This document shows, in pieces, positions 17,532 to 25,657 of a DNA stretch of 64,000 nt (positions are counted from its first letter, which is position 1; each line of letters begins with the position of its first letter). Both the position numbers and the translations under genes were made by a program. Below the pieces are notes generated by a model, which had not been told where the DNA came from, did no database searches, and saw nothing but the letters and a program-made list of their open reading frames with translations. Origin of the DNA: Streptomyces sp. NBC_00536. GTDB lineage: Bacteria > Actinomycetota > Actinomycetes > Streptomycetales > Streptomycetaceae. Location: positions 6,758,001 to 6,822,000 of the forward strand of contig NZ_CP107819.1 in the NCBI RefSeq assembly GCF_036346295.1. The letters are read 5' to 3'.

Positions 17532-18835
17532 GTGCGGTCCTCTGCTTCCGGTTCCGGTTCCGATGATGGTGATGACGACGACGATGCTGCTGCTGACTTC
17601 GTCACCGACCATTGGGTGACCGCCATCGCCTGGCGCCAGCCCGTGAAGGCGCCGACCGCCACCGCGTGTGCGACGGCGAGTTTGACCAGGTCGCCGCCGT
17701 GGCCCCGGTACCACTGCGCGAGCAGTGCCTCCGACTCCAGGGTGACCGTGTTGGCGACGAGGCGTCCGCCCACCGGCAGCGCCGACCACACCGCGTCGAG
17801 CAGCCCCGGCGCGGTCAGCCCGCCGCCGATGAACACCGCGTCGGGCGCGGGCAGTCCGTCGAGGGCGGCCGGGGCCGCGCCGAGGACGACGCGCAGGGCG
17901 GGTACGCCCAGGGCGTCGGCGTTGCGGGTGATCCGCCCCGCCCGCTCCGGGTCGCGCTCCACCGTCACGGTGCGGCAGGCCGGGTGGGTGCGCATCCACT
18001 CGATGCCGATGGAGCCGGAGCCGCCGCCGATGTCCCACAGGAGTTCCCCGGGCGCGGGGGCCAGGGCGGCGAGGGTCGCGGCCCGGACGTGGCGCTTGGT
18101 GAGCTGGCCGTCGTGCTCGTAGGCGGAGTCGGGCAGGCCGGGGCCCGCGCCCAGGCGCGGCACGCCCGCGGCCCGGCGGCAGTCGACGGCCACCACGTTC
18201 AGGGGGTCGCCGGGGGCGTGTTCCCACCGGTCGGCCGTGCCCTCGTACGTACGTTCCTCAGCGGATCCGAGCTGTTCCATGACCCGCATCAGGCTCGGGC
18301 CGAAGCCCCGCTCTCGTAGCAGAGCGGCGATCTCGCCCGGGGTGCCCGCGCCCGCGCTGAGCACCAGGACCCGGCGTCCCTCGTGCAGGGCGGCGGCGAG
18401 CCGGGCCACCGGCCGGCCCACGGTGGTGACCACTTCGGTGTCCTCCACCGGCCAGCCCGCCCGCGCGCACGCGTAGGACACGGACGAGGGGTGCGGGAGG
18501 ACCCGCAGGGCGTCCGGGCCCAGTTCCTCGGACAGCGCGCGGCCGATCCCGTAGAACATGGGGTCCCCGCTCGCCAGCACGGCGATCCGCTGCCCGGCGT
18601 ACTTCTCCAGCAGCCGGGGCACGGCGGGGCGCAGCGGGCTCGGCCAGGACACCCGCTCGCCCCCGCACTCGGCTTCGGGCAGCAGCACCAGCTGGCGCGG
18701 CCCGCCGATCAGCACGTCGGCGCGGGTCAGGGCGGTCCGGGCGGTACCGGTGAGTCCGGCCCAGCCGTCCGCGCCGATGCCGACGACCGTGACGGGCGGT
18801 CCGGTCGTCGCGGGGGGTGGTGGCAGGGGGCTCAT
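17528..18835 (-). CDS. cobL: Precorrin-6Y C5,15-methyltransferase (decarboxylating) CobL
   Basis: The product has 435 residues, with an ATG start nine bases after GAGG. The N-terminal half (about 15-215, CobL/CbiE) is a tetrapyrrole methylase with VVGIGADGWAGL, VLASGDPMFYGIG and LPHPSSVSYACAR. The C-terminal half (about 235-410, CbiT) is a class I methyltransferase with LTKRHVRA and LLWDIGGGSGSIGIEW. Together they methylate C5 and C15 and remove the C12 acetate carboxyl of dihydroprecorrin-6. The last 25 residues are a low-complexity Ser/Glu tail (SSSSSPSSEPEPE) not typical of the family. It is the first gene of the cobL-cobM-cobK operon. A TAGAGT -10 box lies about 35 bp upstream. Confidence 0.94.
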   Translation of the reverse strand: MSPLPPPPATTGPPVTVVGIGADGWAGLTGTARTALTRADVLIGGPRQLVLLPEAECGGERVSWPSPLRPAVPRLLEKYAGQRIAVLASGDPMFYGIGRALSEELGPDALRVLPHPSSVSYACARAGWPVEDTEVVTTVGRPVARLAAALHEGRRVLVLSAGAGTPGEIAALLRERGFGPSLMRVMEQLGSAEERTYEGTADRWEHAPGDPLNVVAVDCRRAAGVPRLGAGPGLPDSAYEHDGQLTKRHVRAATLAALAPAPGELLWDIGGGSGSIGIEWMRTHPACRTVTVERDPERAGRITRNADALGVPALRVVLGAAPAALDGLPAPDAVFIGGGLTAPGLLDAVWSALPVGGRLVANTVTLESEALLAQWYRGHGGDLVKLAVAHAVAVGAFTGWRQAMAVTQWSVTKSAAASSSSSPSSEPEPEAEDRT

Positions 18836-18869
18836 GGCGCGGTACCTCGGGGGAAGGGGGTGGAACCGC

Positions 18870-18875
18870 ACTCTA
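18870..18875 (-). promoter_or_regulatory. Predicted -10 box (TAGAGT) for cobLMK
   Basis: TAGAGT on the minus strand fits the Streptomyces TAnnnT consensus and lies 34 bp before the cobL ATG, with GAGG in between. No matching -35 is clear. No cobalamin riboswitch elements occur in this leader, unlike cobN. Confidence 0.4.
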
Positions 18876-18930
18876 CTGGCCCCCGTCAGACCCCCCGGAC
18901 CGGGGTGCGGGGCTAGGGTGGAGGCAGAGA

Positions 18931-18949
18931 TGGTTACCAGTGGTAACCA
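18931..18949. promoter_or_regulatory. Perfect 19-bp dyad, probable operator before the dehydrogenase gene
   Basis: TGGTTACCAGTGGTAACCA has 7-bp arms (TGGTTAC/GTAACCA) around a CAGTG spacer. It lies 12 bp after a TAGGGT -10 box (18914-18919) and 30 bp before the ATG, in the untranslated leader, where a dimeric repressor could block transcription. A half site, TGGTAACC, occurs at 21609-21616 upstream of the ECF ATPase gene. Confidence 0.5.
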
Positions 18950-18979
18950 CGGTGTCGTGGGCGAAGGAGCGGGTGCGCC

Positions 18980-19909
18980 ATGCCGGGCTGGACAGCGAAG
19001 GACATCCCCGACCAGAGCGGGCGCACCGCCGTGGTCACCGGGGCCAACAGCGGTATCGGGTACGTCGCCGCCCGGGAACTGGCCCGGCGCGGGGCGCGCG
19101 TCGTGCTGGCCTGCCGCAGCGAGACCCGCGGCCGGGCCGCCGAGGCCCTGATCCGCCGGGAAGTGCCGGGCGCCGACGCCGAGTTCGCCCCGCTCGACCT
19201 CGCCGACCTGGGCTCCGTAAGGGAGTTCGCCGCCGGATACGGCGCCGGGCAGGGCACCCTCGACCTCCTCGTCAACAACGCCGGGGTGATGGCCCTGCCG
19301 TACGGGCGCACCGCCGACGGGTTCGAGACGCAGTTCGGGGTCAACCACCTCGGCCACTTCGCCCTCACCGGCCTGCTCCTGCCGCACCTCCTGCACACGC
19401 CCGGCGCCCGGATCGTCTCCCTCTCCAGCGGCTTCCACGCCCTCGGGAACATCGACCTCACCGATCTCAACAGCGAGCGGGACTACCGGCGTTGGATCGC
19501 CTACGGCCGCTCCAAGACCGCCAATCTGCTCTTCGTGCACGAGCTGTCCCGGCGGCTCGCCGCCGCGGGCTCCGGCATCGTCGCGGCCGCCGCCCACCCC
19601 GGCTACGCGGACACCAACCTCCAGACCGCCGCCGCGCAGCAGGAGGGCCGCAAGGTCACCGAGCGGATGATGGCGCTCGCGAACGCCGTCGTCGCCCAGC
19701 CCGCCGGGTCCGGCGCGCTCCCCACCCTGTACGCGGCCACCGCGCCCGGAGTCCGCCCGGACGACTTCATCGGGCCGAAGCTCGGCTGGCGCGGTGCTCC
19801 CGTACGTTCCTGGCGGGCGAAGTGGACCCTGGACGACACGTCCGGCGAAGCGCTCTGGGCCGCCTCCGAGAAGCTCACAGCCGTCTTGTACGAAGGCCTC
19901 GCGAGCTGA
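18980..19909 (+). CDS. Short-chain dehydrogenase/reductase (retinol dehydrogenase-like)
   Basis: This 309-residue SDR enzyme has cofactor motif TGANSGIG (about 21-28) and NNAGVMALP. The active-site Ser is in IVSLSSGFH, and the catalytic Tyr and Lys are in YGRSK. The basic ACRSETRG segment after the second strand favours NADP(H). The length and the ATHPGYADT-like block place it near the oxidoreductases related to retinol dehydrogenases and WW-domain oxidoreductase. The substrate is unknown. The start follows AAGGAG at ten bases. It is divergent from cobL, has its own operator-like dyad, and ends three bases before the convergent ECF gene. Confidence 0.88.
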   Translation: MPGWTAKDIPDQSGRTAVVTGANSGIGYVAARELARRGARVVLACRSETRGRAAEALIRREVPGADAEFAPLDLADLGSVREFAAGYGAGQGTLDLLVNNAGVMALPYGRTADGFETQFGVNHLGHFALTGLLLPHLLHTPGARIVSLSSGFHALGNIDLTDLNSERDYRRWIAYGRSKTANLLFVHELSRRLAAAGSGIVAAAAHPGYADTNLQTAAAQQEGRKVTERMMALANAVVAQPAGSGALPTLYAATAPGVRPDDFIGPKLGWRGAPVRSWRAKWTLDDTSGEALWAASEKLTAVLYEGLAS

Positions 19910-19912
19910 TCG

Positions 19913-21547
19913 TCACAGCGCCAGCAGGTCCGCGACCTGGTCCACCGTCAGGCAGGTGAGCGGGGAGAGTATTCCGGCGAGCTGCGGGGCGAAGGCCGTG
20001 GAGGCCGCCAGGACATCGGCGGCCGGACCGTCCACGACGGTCTCGCCCTCCGCCATGACCACCACGCGGTCGGCCGCCAGCACCGCGAACTCCACGTCGT
20101 GCGTGGCGATCAGCACCGCCCTGCCCCGCGCCACCAGCCCGTCGAGGATCCGGATCAGCGCCGACTTGGCCCGGCGGTCCAGGCCGCGCGTCGGCTCGTC
20201 CAGCAGGAGCACCCCCGGCGCCGCCGAGAGCCGGACGGCGAGGACGAGCGCCAGCTTCTGGCCCTCCGAGAGGTCCCGGGGGTGCATGGCGTCGTCGATC
20301 CCCGGCACCAGCAGGTCCAGCAGCTCCCGCGCGGGCCGGGCTCCGGACCCGGCCGAGTCCGCGTCCGCCCGGGCGAGTTCCTGCCGTACGGTCTCCCGCG
20401 TGAGCAGGTCGGTGGGCGTCTGCGGGACCATCGACACCAGCCGCCGGGCCTCGGCGGCCGGGAGCGCGCCGGGATCCCGGCCCCCCTCGCCGCCGACCGC
20501 CACGGTGCCGGACCGGCGCGGCCCCGACCCGTGCAGGGCGGACAGCAGCGAGGACTTGCCGCAGCCGTCCGGGCCCATCAGCGCGGTGACCTCCCCCGAC
20601 CGCAGGACCAGGTCCACCTCGCGCACGGCGGGCAGCCCCATGTGGGTCACGGTCACCGCGCTCGCCCGCAGCGCCTCGGGGCGCCCGGTCCACGCGCCCC
20701 GGTCGGCGGCGGGGCGCACCGGTGCGGGCGTCCGCCCGGCCAGCCCCGTCCGCAACGGCGCGGCCGCCCGCCGGGCGTCATCCACCGACAGGGGCAGCGG
20801 GGTCCAGCCCGCGAGCCGCCCCAGCTCCACCACCGGGGGCGCGACCGTCGACGTACGGAACACCTCGGCCGGAGGACCACAGGCCACGGTCCCGTCGCCG
20901 GGGAGGTGGATCACCCGGTCCGCGTACTGCGCGACCCGCTCCAGCCGGTGCTCGGAGAGCAGCACGGTCACCCCCAGCTCGCGCGCCAGCCGGGTGACGG
21001 CCGCCATCAGCTCCTCGGCCGCCGCCGGGCCGAGACTGGAGGTCGGCTCGTCCAGGACCAGCACCCGGGGGCGCGCGGTCAGTACGGAACCGATGGCCAC
21101 GCGCTGCTGCTGGCTGCCGGACAGCTCGTGCAGGGGCCGGTGGCGCAGCCCGGTCAGGCCCAGCAGGTCGAGGGTCTCCTCGATCCGCTCGCGCCGCACC
21201 GCCGGTGCCACGGCGAGCTGTTCCATCGCGTAGGCCAGCTCCTCCTGCACGGTGTCGGTGACGAAACCGTCGAGCGGATCCTGGCCCACCACGCCGACCA
21301 GGTCGGCGAGTTCGCGCGGTGCGTGCTCGGCGGTGTCCCGGCCGCCGACGGTCACCCTGCCGTACAGGGTGCCGCCGGTGAAGTGCGGGACGAGGCCGTT
21401 GACCGCGCCCAGCAGGGTGGACTTGCCGACGCCGGTGTGCCCCACCACCAGGCACAACTCGCCTTCCCTGACGGTCAGGTTCACGTCCCGCAGCACGGAC
21501 CGGGGCGCGTCGTCGTACTTGACACTGACGTTTTCGAAGCTGATCAC
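19913..21547 (-). CDS. ECF transporter double ATPase (CbiO-like, two fused ATP-binding domains)
   Basis: The product has 544 residues from GTG 21547, which follows GAGGAA by five bases. Two ABC ATPase domains are fused. Domain 1 (about 2-225) has GHTGVGKST, LSGSQQQR and LVLDEPTSSL. Domain 2 (about 295-520) has GPDGCGKSS, LSEGQKLA and LLLDEPTRG. Q-loops are VGQDPLDGFVTDTV and VPQTPTDLLTRETV; signatures of this type are usual for energy-coupling-factor importers of cobalt or vitamins. No EcfT or substrate-binding membrane subunit is adjacent. They must be encoded elsewhere or shared. A role in cobalt or corrinoid uptake is suggested only by the nearby cob genes. Confidence 0.85.
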   Translation of the reverse strand: MISFENVSVKYDDAPRSVLRDVNLTVREGELCLVVGHTGVGKSTLLGAVNGLVPHFTGGTLYGRVTVGGRDTAEHAPRELADLVGVVGQDPLDGFVTDTVQEELAYAMEQLAVAPAVRRERIEETLDLLGLTGLRHRPLHELSGSQQQRVAIGSVLTARPRVLVLDEPTSSLGPAAAEELMAAVTRLARELGVTVLLSEHRLERVAQYADRVIHLPGDGTVACGPPAEVFRTSTVAPPVVELGRLAGWTPLPLSVDDARRAAAPLRTGLAGRTPAPVRPAADRGAWTGRPEALRASAVTVTHMGLPAVREVDLVLRSGEVTALMGPDGCGKSSLLSALHGSGPRRSGTVAVGGEGGRDPGALPAAEARRLVSMVPQTPTDLLTRETVRQELARADADSAGSGARPARELLDLLVPGIDDAMHPRDLSEGQKLALVLAVRLSAAPGVLLLDEPTRGLDRRAKSALIRILDGLVARGRAVLIATHDVEFAVLAADRVVVMAEGETVVDGPAADVLAASTAFAPQLAGILSPLTCLTVDQVADLLAL

Positions 21548-21722
21548 GGGGATTCCTCGGCGGTGCGGGCCAACTCTGGGGCTACAGCGGCAGGTTGAGT
21601 AGCACGGATGGTAACCGACACCCCTGAGTCGGAGCACCGCCAAGTCCGCACCACATCCCGCACCCCATCCCGCGCCGGGGAATCCCCGCGTCCGGGTCCC
21701 GGTCACCGGGACCCCGCGTGGC

Positions 21723-24059
21723 TCAGCCGGCCGGGCTCACCTGCACCGTGGTCAGCGCCCCGCCCGAGGCTTCCTTCACCACCGAGATCCGGGTCCCGGT
21801 GTCCGGCACCTTCACCCCGACCTGCGGCAGGTCGGCGTTCCAGTACGTGCCGTGCCGGTCGTCGAAGACGGGCACGCCCGGCCGCGCGGGCACCACCAGC
21901 GGCGCCCCCGCCTTGTGCAGCGTGATCTTGTCGCTCGGCCGCAGCGAGAACGTCGCGTCGAAGGTCTGCGCCCGGGCGTTGACCAGCGAGCCGTCCGGGA
22001 ACCGCAGCGCCTCGGGGCGGGCGTCGACCGGCAGCAGCAGGCCGCCGCCCGGGTGCGCCTTGGTGGTGTTGTCGCTGTACGCGGTGTCCCACAGCCAGAT
22101 GAGCACGCCCTGCTGGTAGGGGTAGAACTCCACCGTGTCGCCGCTCTGCCCGAAGTTGTACGGCCCGGTCTTGAGGTACTGGCCGAAACCGGTGTAGCGC
22201 CGGTTCTCCACCACGTAGGCGCGCGGGTGCTGCTCGGTGCCGTAACGCCCCTCGGTGCGCGACCACTTGAGGGCGGTCCAGCCGTTGTCGCCCTGCTCCG
22301 CGCCGTCGCGCAGCAGCTCGCGGCCGTCCGCCGTGATCCGCAGGTCGTCGAAGGCCGCGCCCTTGCCGTGGGTGTTGCTGTCGGAGGTCACCCGCAGCCG
22401 CAGCGAGACGCTCTTGCCCGCGTACGCGCCCAGGGGCACCCCGAGTTCGGCCCAGCCGCCCGAGGTGCCGGAGATCCCCTTCGCGGGGATCGCCGCGCCG
22501 CCGACCGTGCCCGGCAGGGCCGCCCAGGTCGCGCCGCCGTCCGTGGACGCCTCCACGGTGAGGAAGTCGAAGTCCTTCTCCACGTCGTACCAGACCCGGG
22601 CGTCGAGCCGGGCCGGGGCGCCGGCCGGGATCCCGGTGAGGTCGACCGTGCGCGTGAGGGTGTTGTCCATGAAGTCCCCGGTGCCGCTCCACCACTGGGC
22701 CGCGCCCTCGTACGGATCGGCCAGTTCGGTCCGGGTCACCGAGGGTGGCAGGTGCACCAGCAGGGCCTGTGGATCCTCGGTGTTGTAGCCGGAGACGCCG
22801 AGCACCGCCTTGGTCCTGCGGCCCGCGTCGGCTTCGGTGTATTCGAGCCAGCCCAGTTGGAGCTTGCTCCACGCGTCGAGGTCGCCGGGGAAGGCGCCGG
22901 TGGTGTTGGCGCCCTTGCCGAGGTAGGAGGCGGAGGACATCAGCGACCAGAAGTTGACGCTGTTGTCCCCGTCCGAGCTGTACAGATCGGGCAGGCCCAG
23001 ATCGTGGCCGAACTCGTGGGCGAAGAGGCCTACTCCGCTGTTCTCGCCGCCGGTCAGATAGTCACCCGCCCAGATCCCGGTGTCGCCGACCGGGGTGCCG
23101 CCCGCCTTGTTCCCCGCGGGGCCCGCGGTGCCGGCCTGGTCGTAGTAGGCGAACCAGCGGTGCGCCCAGACGGCGTCCTTGCCCTGCGCCCCGCCGCCCC
23201 AGGTCTGGTCCTTGCCCGCGTGCACGATGACGAGGTGGTCCAGGTAGCCGTCCGGCTCGTTGAAGTTGCCGTCGTGATCGGCGTCGTAGCGGTCCCAGAC
23301 GTCGTACTCGGCCAGCTCGGCCTTGATCTCGGCCGGGGTGCGGCCCTTGGCCACCTCGCCCCGGTACCAGGCGTCGGTGGCGTCGCGGACCAGGTCCCAG
23401 TTGGTGCGGCACTGGCCCGCTTCGGCGCAGTTGTCGGTGCCGTAACGGGCTTCGTTCCAGGGGAGTTTGACCCAGCCGGTGACCTGGCCGTCCATGTCGT
23501 AGCGGCCGGAGGACTGGAGGTCGTAGTAGGAGCGCAGGCTGACCGCGCCGGGGGCGTCGGAGAAGAACTGCTGCTGGTAGGAGGCCTGGCTGAAGTCCTT
23601 GCGCCACAGGGTGTGGTTGTCGCTCTTGTCCGGCTTGGGGATCGTGTTGTGCAGGGGGCCGGGCGTGCCGCCGAAGCGCGGCTTGCCCTCGTACTGCGTG
23701 GTGTTGTCGACCTGGTCGCCGAATTCGGCCAGGATCACGAACACCTTGTCCTTGCGTTCCTGGGCCAGTTCCACGTAGTTCTTGCCGACCTTGGCGGTGC
23801 GGGGGAGGGTGCCGTCCGCCTCGGCCCGCAGGGCCGCGGGGCCGCCGCCGGGCCCCGCGGCGACGCCTTCGAGGGCCTGGCGGCGCAGGGCCTGGCGCTG
23901 GAGTTCCAGGGGCGCGGGCGGCGGGGCGGCCGCCTGCTCGCTCCGGGTGGTCTGTGGTGCGGGGGCGGGCGGGACCGCGGCGAGCGCGGCGGGGGAGAGC
24001 GCGGGGGTGGCGAGGAGGGCGATGGCTATCGCCGCTCCTGCCGCGACGAGTCTGCGCAA
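21723..24059 (-). CDS. Secreted M6-family metallopeptidase (immune inhibitor A-like)
   Basis: The preproprotein has 778 residues and a TTG start with AAAGG upstream. Residues 1-28 are a signal peptide (MRRL, a hydrophobic core, then ALAA). A prosegment reaches about residue 110. The zinc site is HEFGHDLGLPD, with His348, Glu349 and His352. The peptidase domain is followed by a beta-rich region (about 455-640), with the WTALKWSRT and EQHPRAYVVENR blocks typical of InhA. It is probably a calcium-stabilised exoprotease for nutrition or host-protein degradation. The gene is monocistronic. A palindrome in the promoter region (24111-24122) suggests repression. Confidence 0.92.
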   Translation of the reverse strand: MRRLVAAGAAIAIALLATPALSPAALAAVPPAPAPQTTRSEQAAAPPPAPLELQRQALRRQALEGVAAGPGGGPAALRAEADGTLPRTAKVGKNYVELAQERKDKVFVILAEFGDQVDNTTQYEGKPRFGGTPGPLHNTIPKPDKSDNHTLWRKDFSQASYQQQFFSDAPGAVSLRSYYDLQSSGRYDMDGQVTGWVKLPWNEARYGTDNCAEAGQCRTNWDLVRDATDAWYRGEVAKGRTPAEIKAELAEYDVWDRYDADHDGNFNEPDGYLDHLVIVHAGKDQTWGGGAQGKDAVWAHRWFAYYDQAGTAGPAGNKAGGTPVGDTGIWAGDYLTGGENSGVGLFAHEFGHDLGLPDLYSSDGDNSVNFWSLMSSASYLGKGANTTGAFPGDLDAWSKLQLGWLEYTEADAGRRTKAVLGVSGYNTEDPQALLVHLPPSVTRTELADPYEGAAQWWSGTGDFMDNTLTRTVDLTGIPAGAPARLDARVWYDVEKDFDFLTVEASTDGGATWAALPGTVGGAAIPAKGISGTSGGWAELGVPLGAYAGKSVSLRLRVTSDSNTHGKGAAFDDLRITADGRELLRDGAEQGDNGWTALKWSRTEGRYGTEQHPRAYVVENRRYTGFGQYLKTGPYNFGQSGDTVEFYPYQQGVLIWLWDTAYSDNTTKAHPGGGLLLPVDARPEALRFPDGSLVNARAQTFDATFSLRPSDKITLHKAGAPLVVPARPGVPVFDDRHGTYWNADLPQVGVKVPDTGTRISVVKEASGGALTTVQVSPAG

Positions 24060-24110
24060 CGTGGCTGACCTTTCTGGGAGTTCGGCCGGGGCGCAGGTAA
24101 TATTTCACAT

Positions 24111-24122
24111 GTCACAGGTGAC
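24111..24122. promoter_or_regulatory. 12-bp palindrome in the promoter of the M6 peptidase gene
   Basis: GTCACAGGTGAC has 5-bp arms around AG. On the minus strand it lies 8 bp upstream of a TATTAC -10-like box (24097-24102), 52 bp before the TTG start. That position is right for a repressor or activator. It is an unusually AT-rich spot for this DNA. Confidence 0.35.
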
Positions 24123-24127
24123 GCATA

Positions 24128-24196
24128 GGGGTTGCGGGGCCGGGATCCTCGGGGTTGCGGGGTCTTGAGGGTTGGGGGGCCTCAGGGTTGCGGGGG
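24128..24196 (+). repeat. G-rich direct repeats upstream of the membrane-protein gene
   Basis: GGGGTTGCGGGG occurs at 24128-24139 and 24151-24162, with degenerate copies at 24169-24178 (GGGTTGGGGG) and 24185-24196 (GGGTTGCGGGGG). The array of G-runs could form G-quadruplexes. It fills most of the 220-bp gap between the M6 peptidase and the next gene. Confidence 0.6.
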
Positions 24197-24279
24197 CCGG
24201 GGTGATCAGGGGTGCCTCGGGGTCGGCTCGGGGTGATTCCCGATATCCCGGTACCGCCCGCGACGGACATGATCGGGAC

Positions 24280-24951
24280 ATGACGAAGCGAGCGCCGAGC
24301 GACCGGGCCGAAGCCCACAGACCGACCGTCAACCACCTGGAGAGCAGCCGCACTTGGGGGCCTCGCCGGACCGCCCTCACCCGGGCCGCCTTCGTGGCCG
24401 CGCCCTTGTGCATGCTGGCCTACGGGGCCATCCGGCTCTCCGCCCCGGACCACGAGCCGGACCTCGCCTGGACCTCCGGCCACCTCTTCCTGATGACCGG
24501 GGTGCTCCTCTTCGGCGCCGTCTTCCTCGGCCTGCGGCGGCTCGTCGAACCGGCCACCACCGCGGGGCGGACGAGCGCGAACGTCGCGACCGGCCTCGGC
24601 CTGGCCGGCACGCTGGCCGTCACCGCGCAGGCGGTCATCGACCTCGTCGTCGGCTTCCGTTCGGCCGACCGCCCTGAGATGAACCGCCTCTTCGAGCAGG
24701 TCCAGAGCCACCCCGGGGTGATGCCCCTCGTCTACACGGTCGTCCCGATGTTCCTGTACCTCGGCCTGATCTGGATCGTGGTGCAGCTCACCGTCCAGCG
24801 CCGCATCGCCGCCTGGCGCCCCGTCGCCGTGGTGCTCGGCACCGCCGTCATGGTGGCCAGCCTCGACCTGATCCCGCTCGGCGCCGTCCTCTTCTGCGCG
24901 GCCCTCTCCCCGCTGGCCCGCGACCTCCCCGCCGCCCGCCGACCGGCCTGA
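24280..24951 (+). CDS. Small integral membrane protein of unknown function
   Basis: The product has 223 residues. After a basic, hydrophilic N-terminus (about 30 residues) there are about six predicted membrane helices: AFVAAPLCMLAYGAIRL, the segment LFLMTGVLLFGAVFLGL, the ATGLGLAGTLAVTAQAVIDLV region, LVYTVVPMFLYLGLIWIVVQ, and AVVLGTAVMVASLDLIPLGAVLF, which may be two helices. No family is recognised. It converges on the two-component genes, with only 37 bp between stops containing a CGCCCCGGGGCG palindrome. The G-rich repeats lie upstream, and no good ribosome binding site precedes the ATG. Confidence 0.75.
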   Translation: MTKRAPSDRAEAHRPTVNHLESSRTWGPRRTALTRAAFVAAPLCMLAYGAIRLSAPDHEPDLAWTSGHLFLMTGVLLFGAVFLGLRRLVEPATTAGRTSANVATGLGLAGTLAVTAQAVIDLVVGFRSADRPEMNRLFEQVQSHPGVMPLVYTVVPMFLYLGLIWIVVQLTVQRRIAAWRPVAVVLGTAVMVASLDLIPLGAVLFCAALSPLARDLPAARRPA

Positions 24952-24988
24952 CGCCCCGGGGCGGCGGGGCCGTCAGCCCGGCGGGTAC

Positions 24989-25657
24989 TCAGCCCGGCGG
25001 GGCCTCGCCGCGCAGATGGGCCAGCACCGCCAGGACGCGCCGGTTGCCCTCCGTCGGATCCAGTTGCAGCTTCATGAAGACGTTGCCCGCGTGCTTGACC
25101 ACCGAGGCCTCCGTCACGGTCAGCCGCTGCGCGATGGCCTGGTTGTTGAGGCCCTCGGCCATCAGGGCCAGCACCTCCCGTTCGCGCGGGGTCAGCCGGG
25201 CCAGCGGCCGGTCCGCGCTCCGCTGCTGGAGCAGGACCCGTACCACCTCCGGGTCGATGACGGTCTGCCCCTGCGCGACCCGGTCCAGGGCGTCCATGAA
25301 CTCCGACACCTCCCCGACCCGGTCCTTGAGCAGGTAGCCCAGGCCCCCTTCGGCCGAGGAAGCACCGCTGAACAGCTGGGCGGCGTACGCGGTGGCCACG
25401 TACTGCGAGAGCACCAGCACCGGCAGCGCCGCGTGCCGGGCACGCAGGTCGAGCGCGGCCTTGAGCCCCTCGTCGCGGAAACCGGGCGGCATCCGCACAT
25501 CGGTGATCACCACGTCGGGCCGGTCCGCGTCCACCGCGCGGGCCAGCTCCTCCGCGTCGCCGACGGCGGCGACCACCTCGTGGCCGACCCGGGACAGCAG
25601 CTCGACCAGCCCCGCCCGCAGCAGTACGGAATCCTCGGCGAGCACTAGCCGGAGCAC
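24989..25657 (-). CDS. NarL/LuxR-family response regulator
   Basis: The product has 222 residues and a GTG start five bases after GGAGG. The receiver domain has AEDS at 7-10, phospho-acceptor Asp53 in VVITDVRMPP and Lys in GYLLKDRVG. The C-terminal LuxR helix-turn-helix reads LTPREREVLALMAEGLNNQAIAQRL and ends with the ILxxLQLDPTxxNRRVLAVLAHLR-type tail. The gene overlaps the kinase gene by 13 bases. It is a close paralogue of the regulator at 29968, and the two lie on opposite sides of the same ABC transporter. Confidence 0.92.
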   Translation of the reverse strand: MLRLVLAEDSVLLRAGLVELLSRVGHEVVAAVGDAEELARAVDADRPDVVITDVRMPPGFRDEGLKAALDLRARHAALPVLVLSQYVATAYAAQLFSGASSAEGGLGYLLKDRVGEVSEFMDALDRVAQGQTVIDPEVVRVLLQQRSADRPLARLTPREREVLALMAEGLNNQAIAQRLTVTEASVVKHAGNVFMKLQLDPTEGNRRVLAVLAHLRGEAPPG

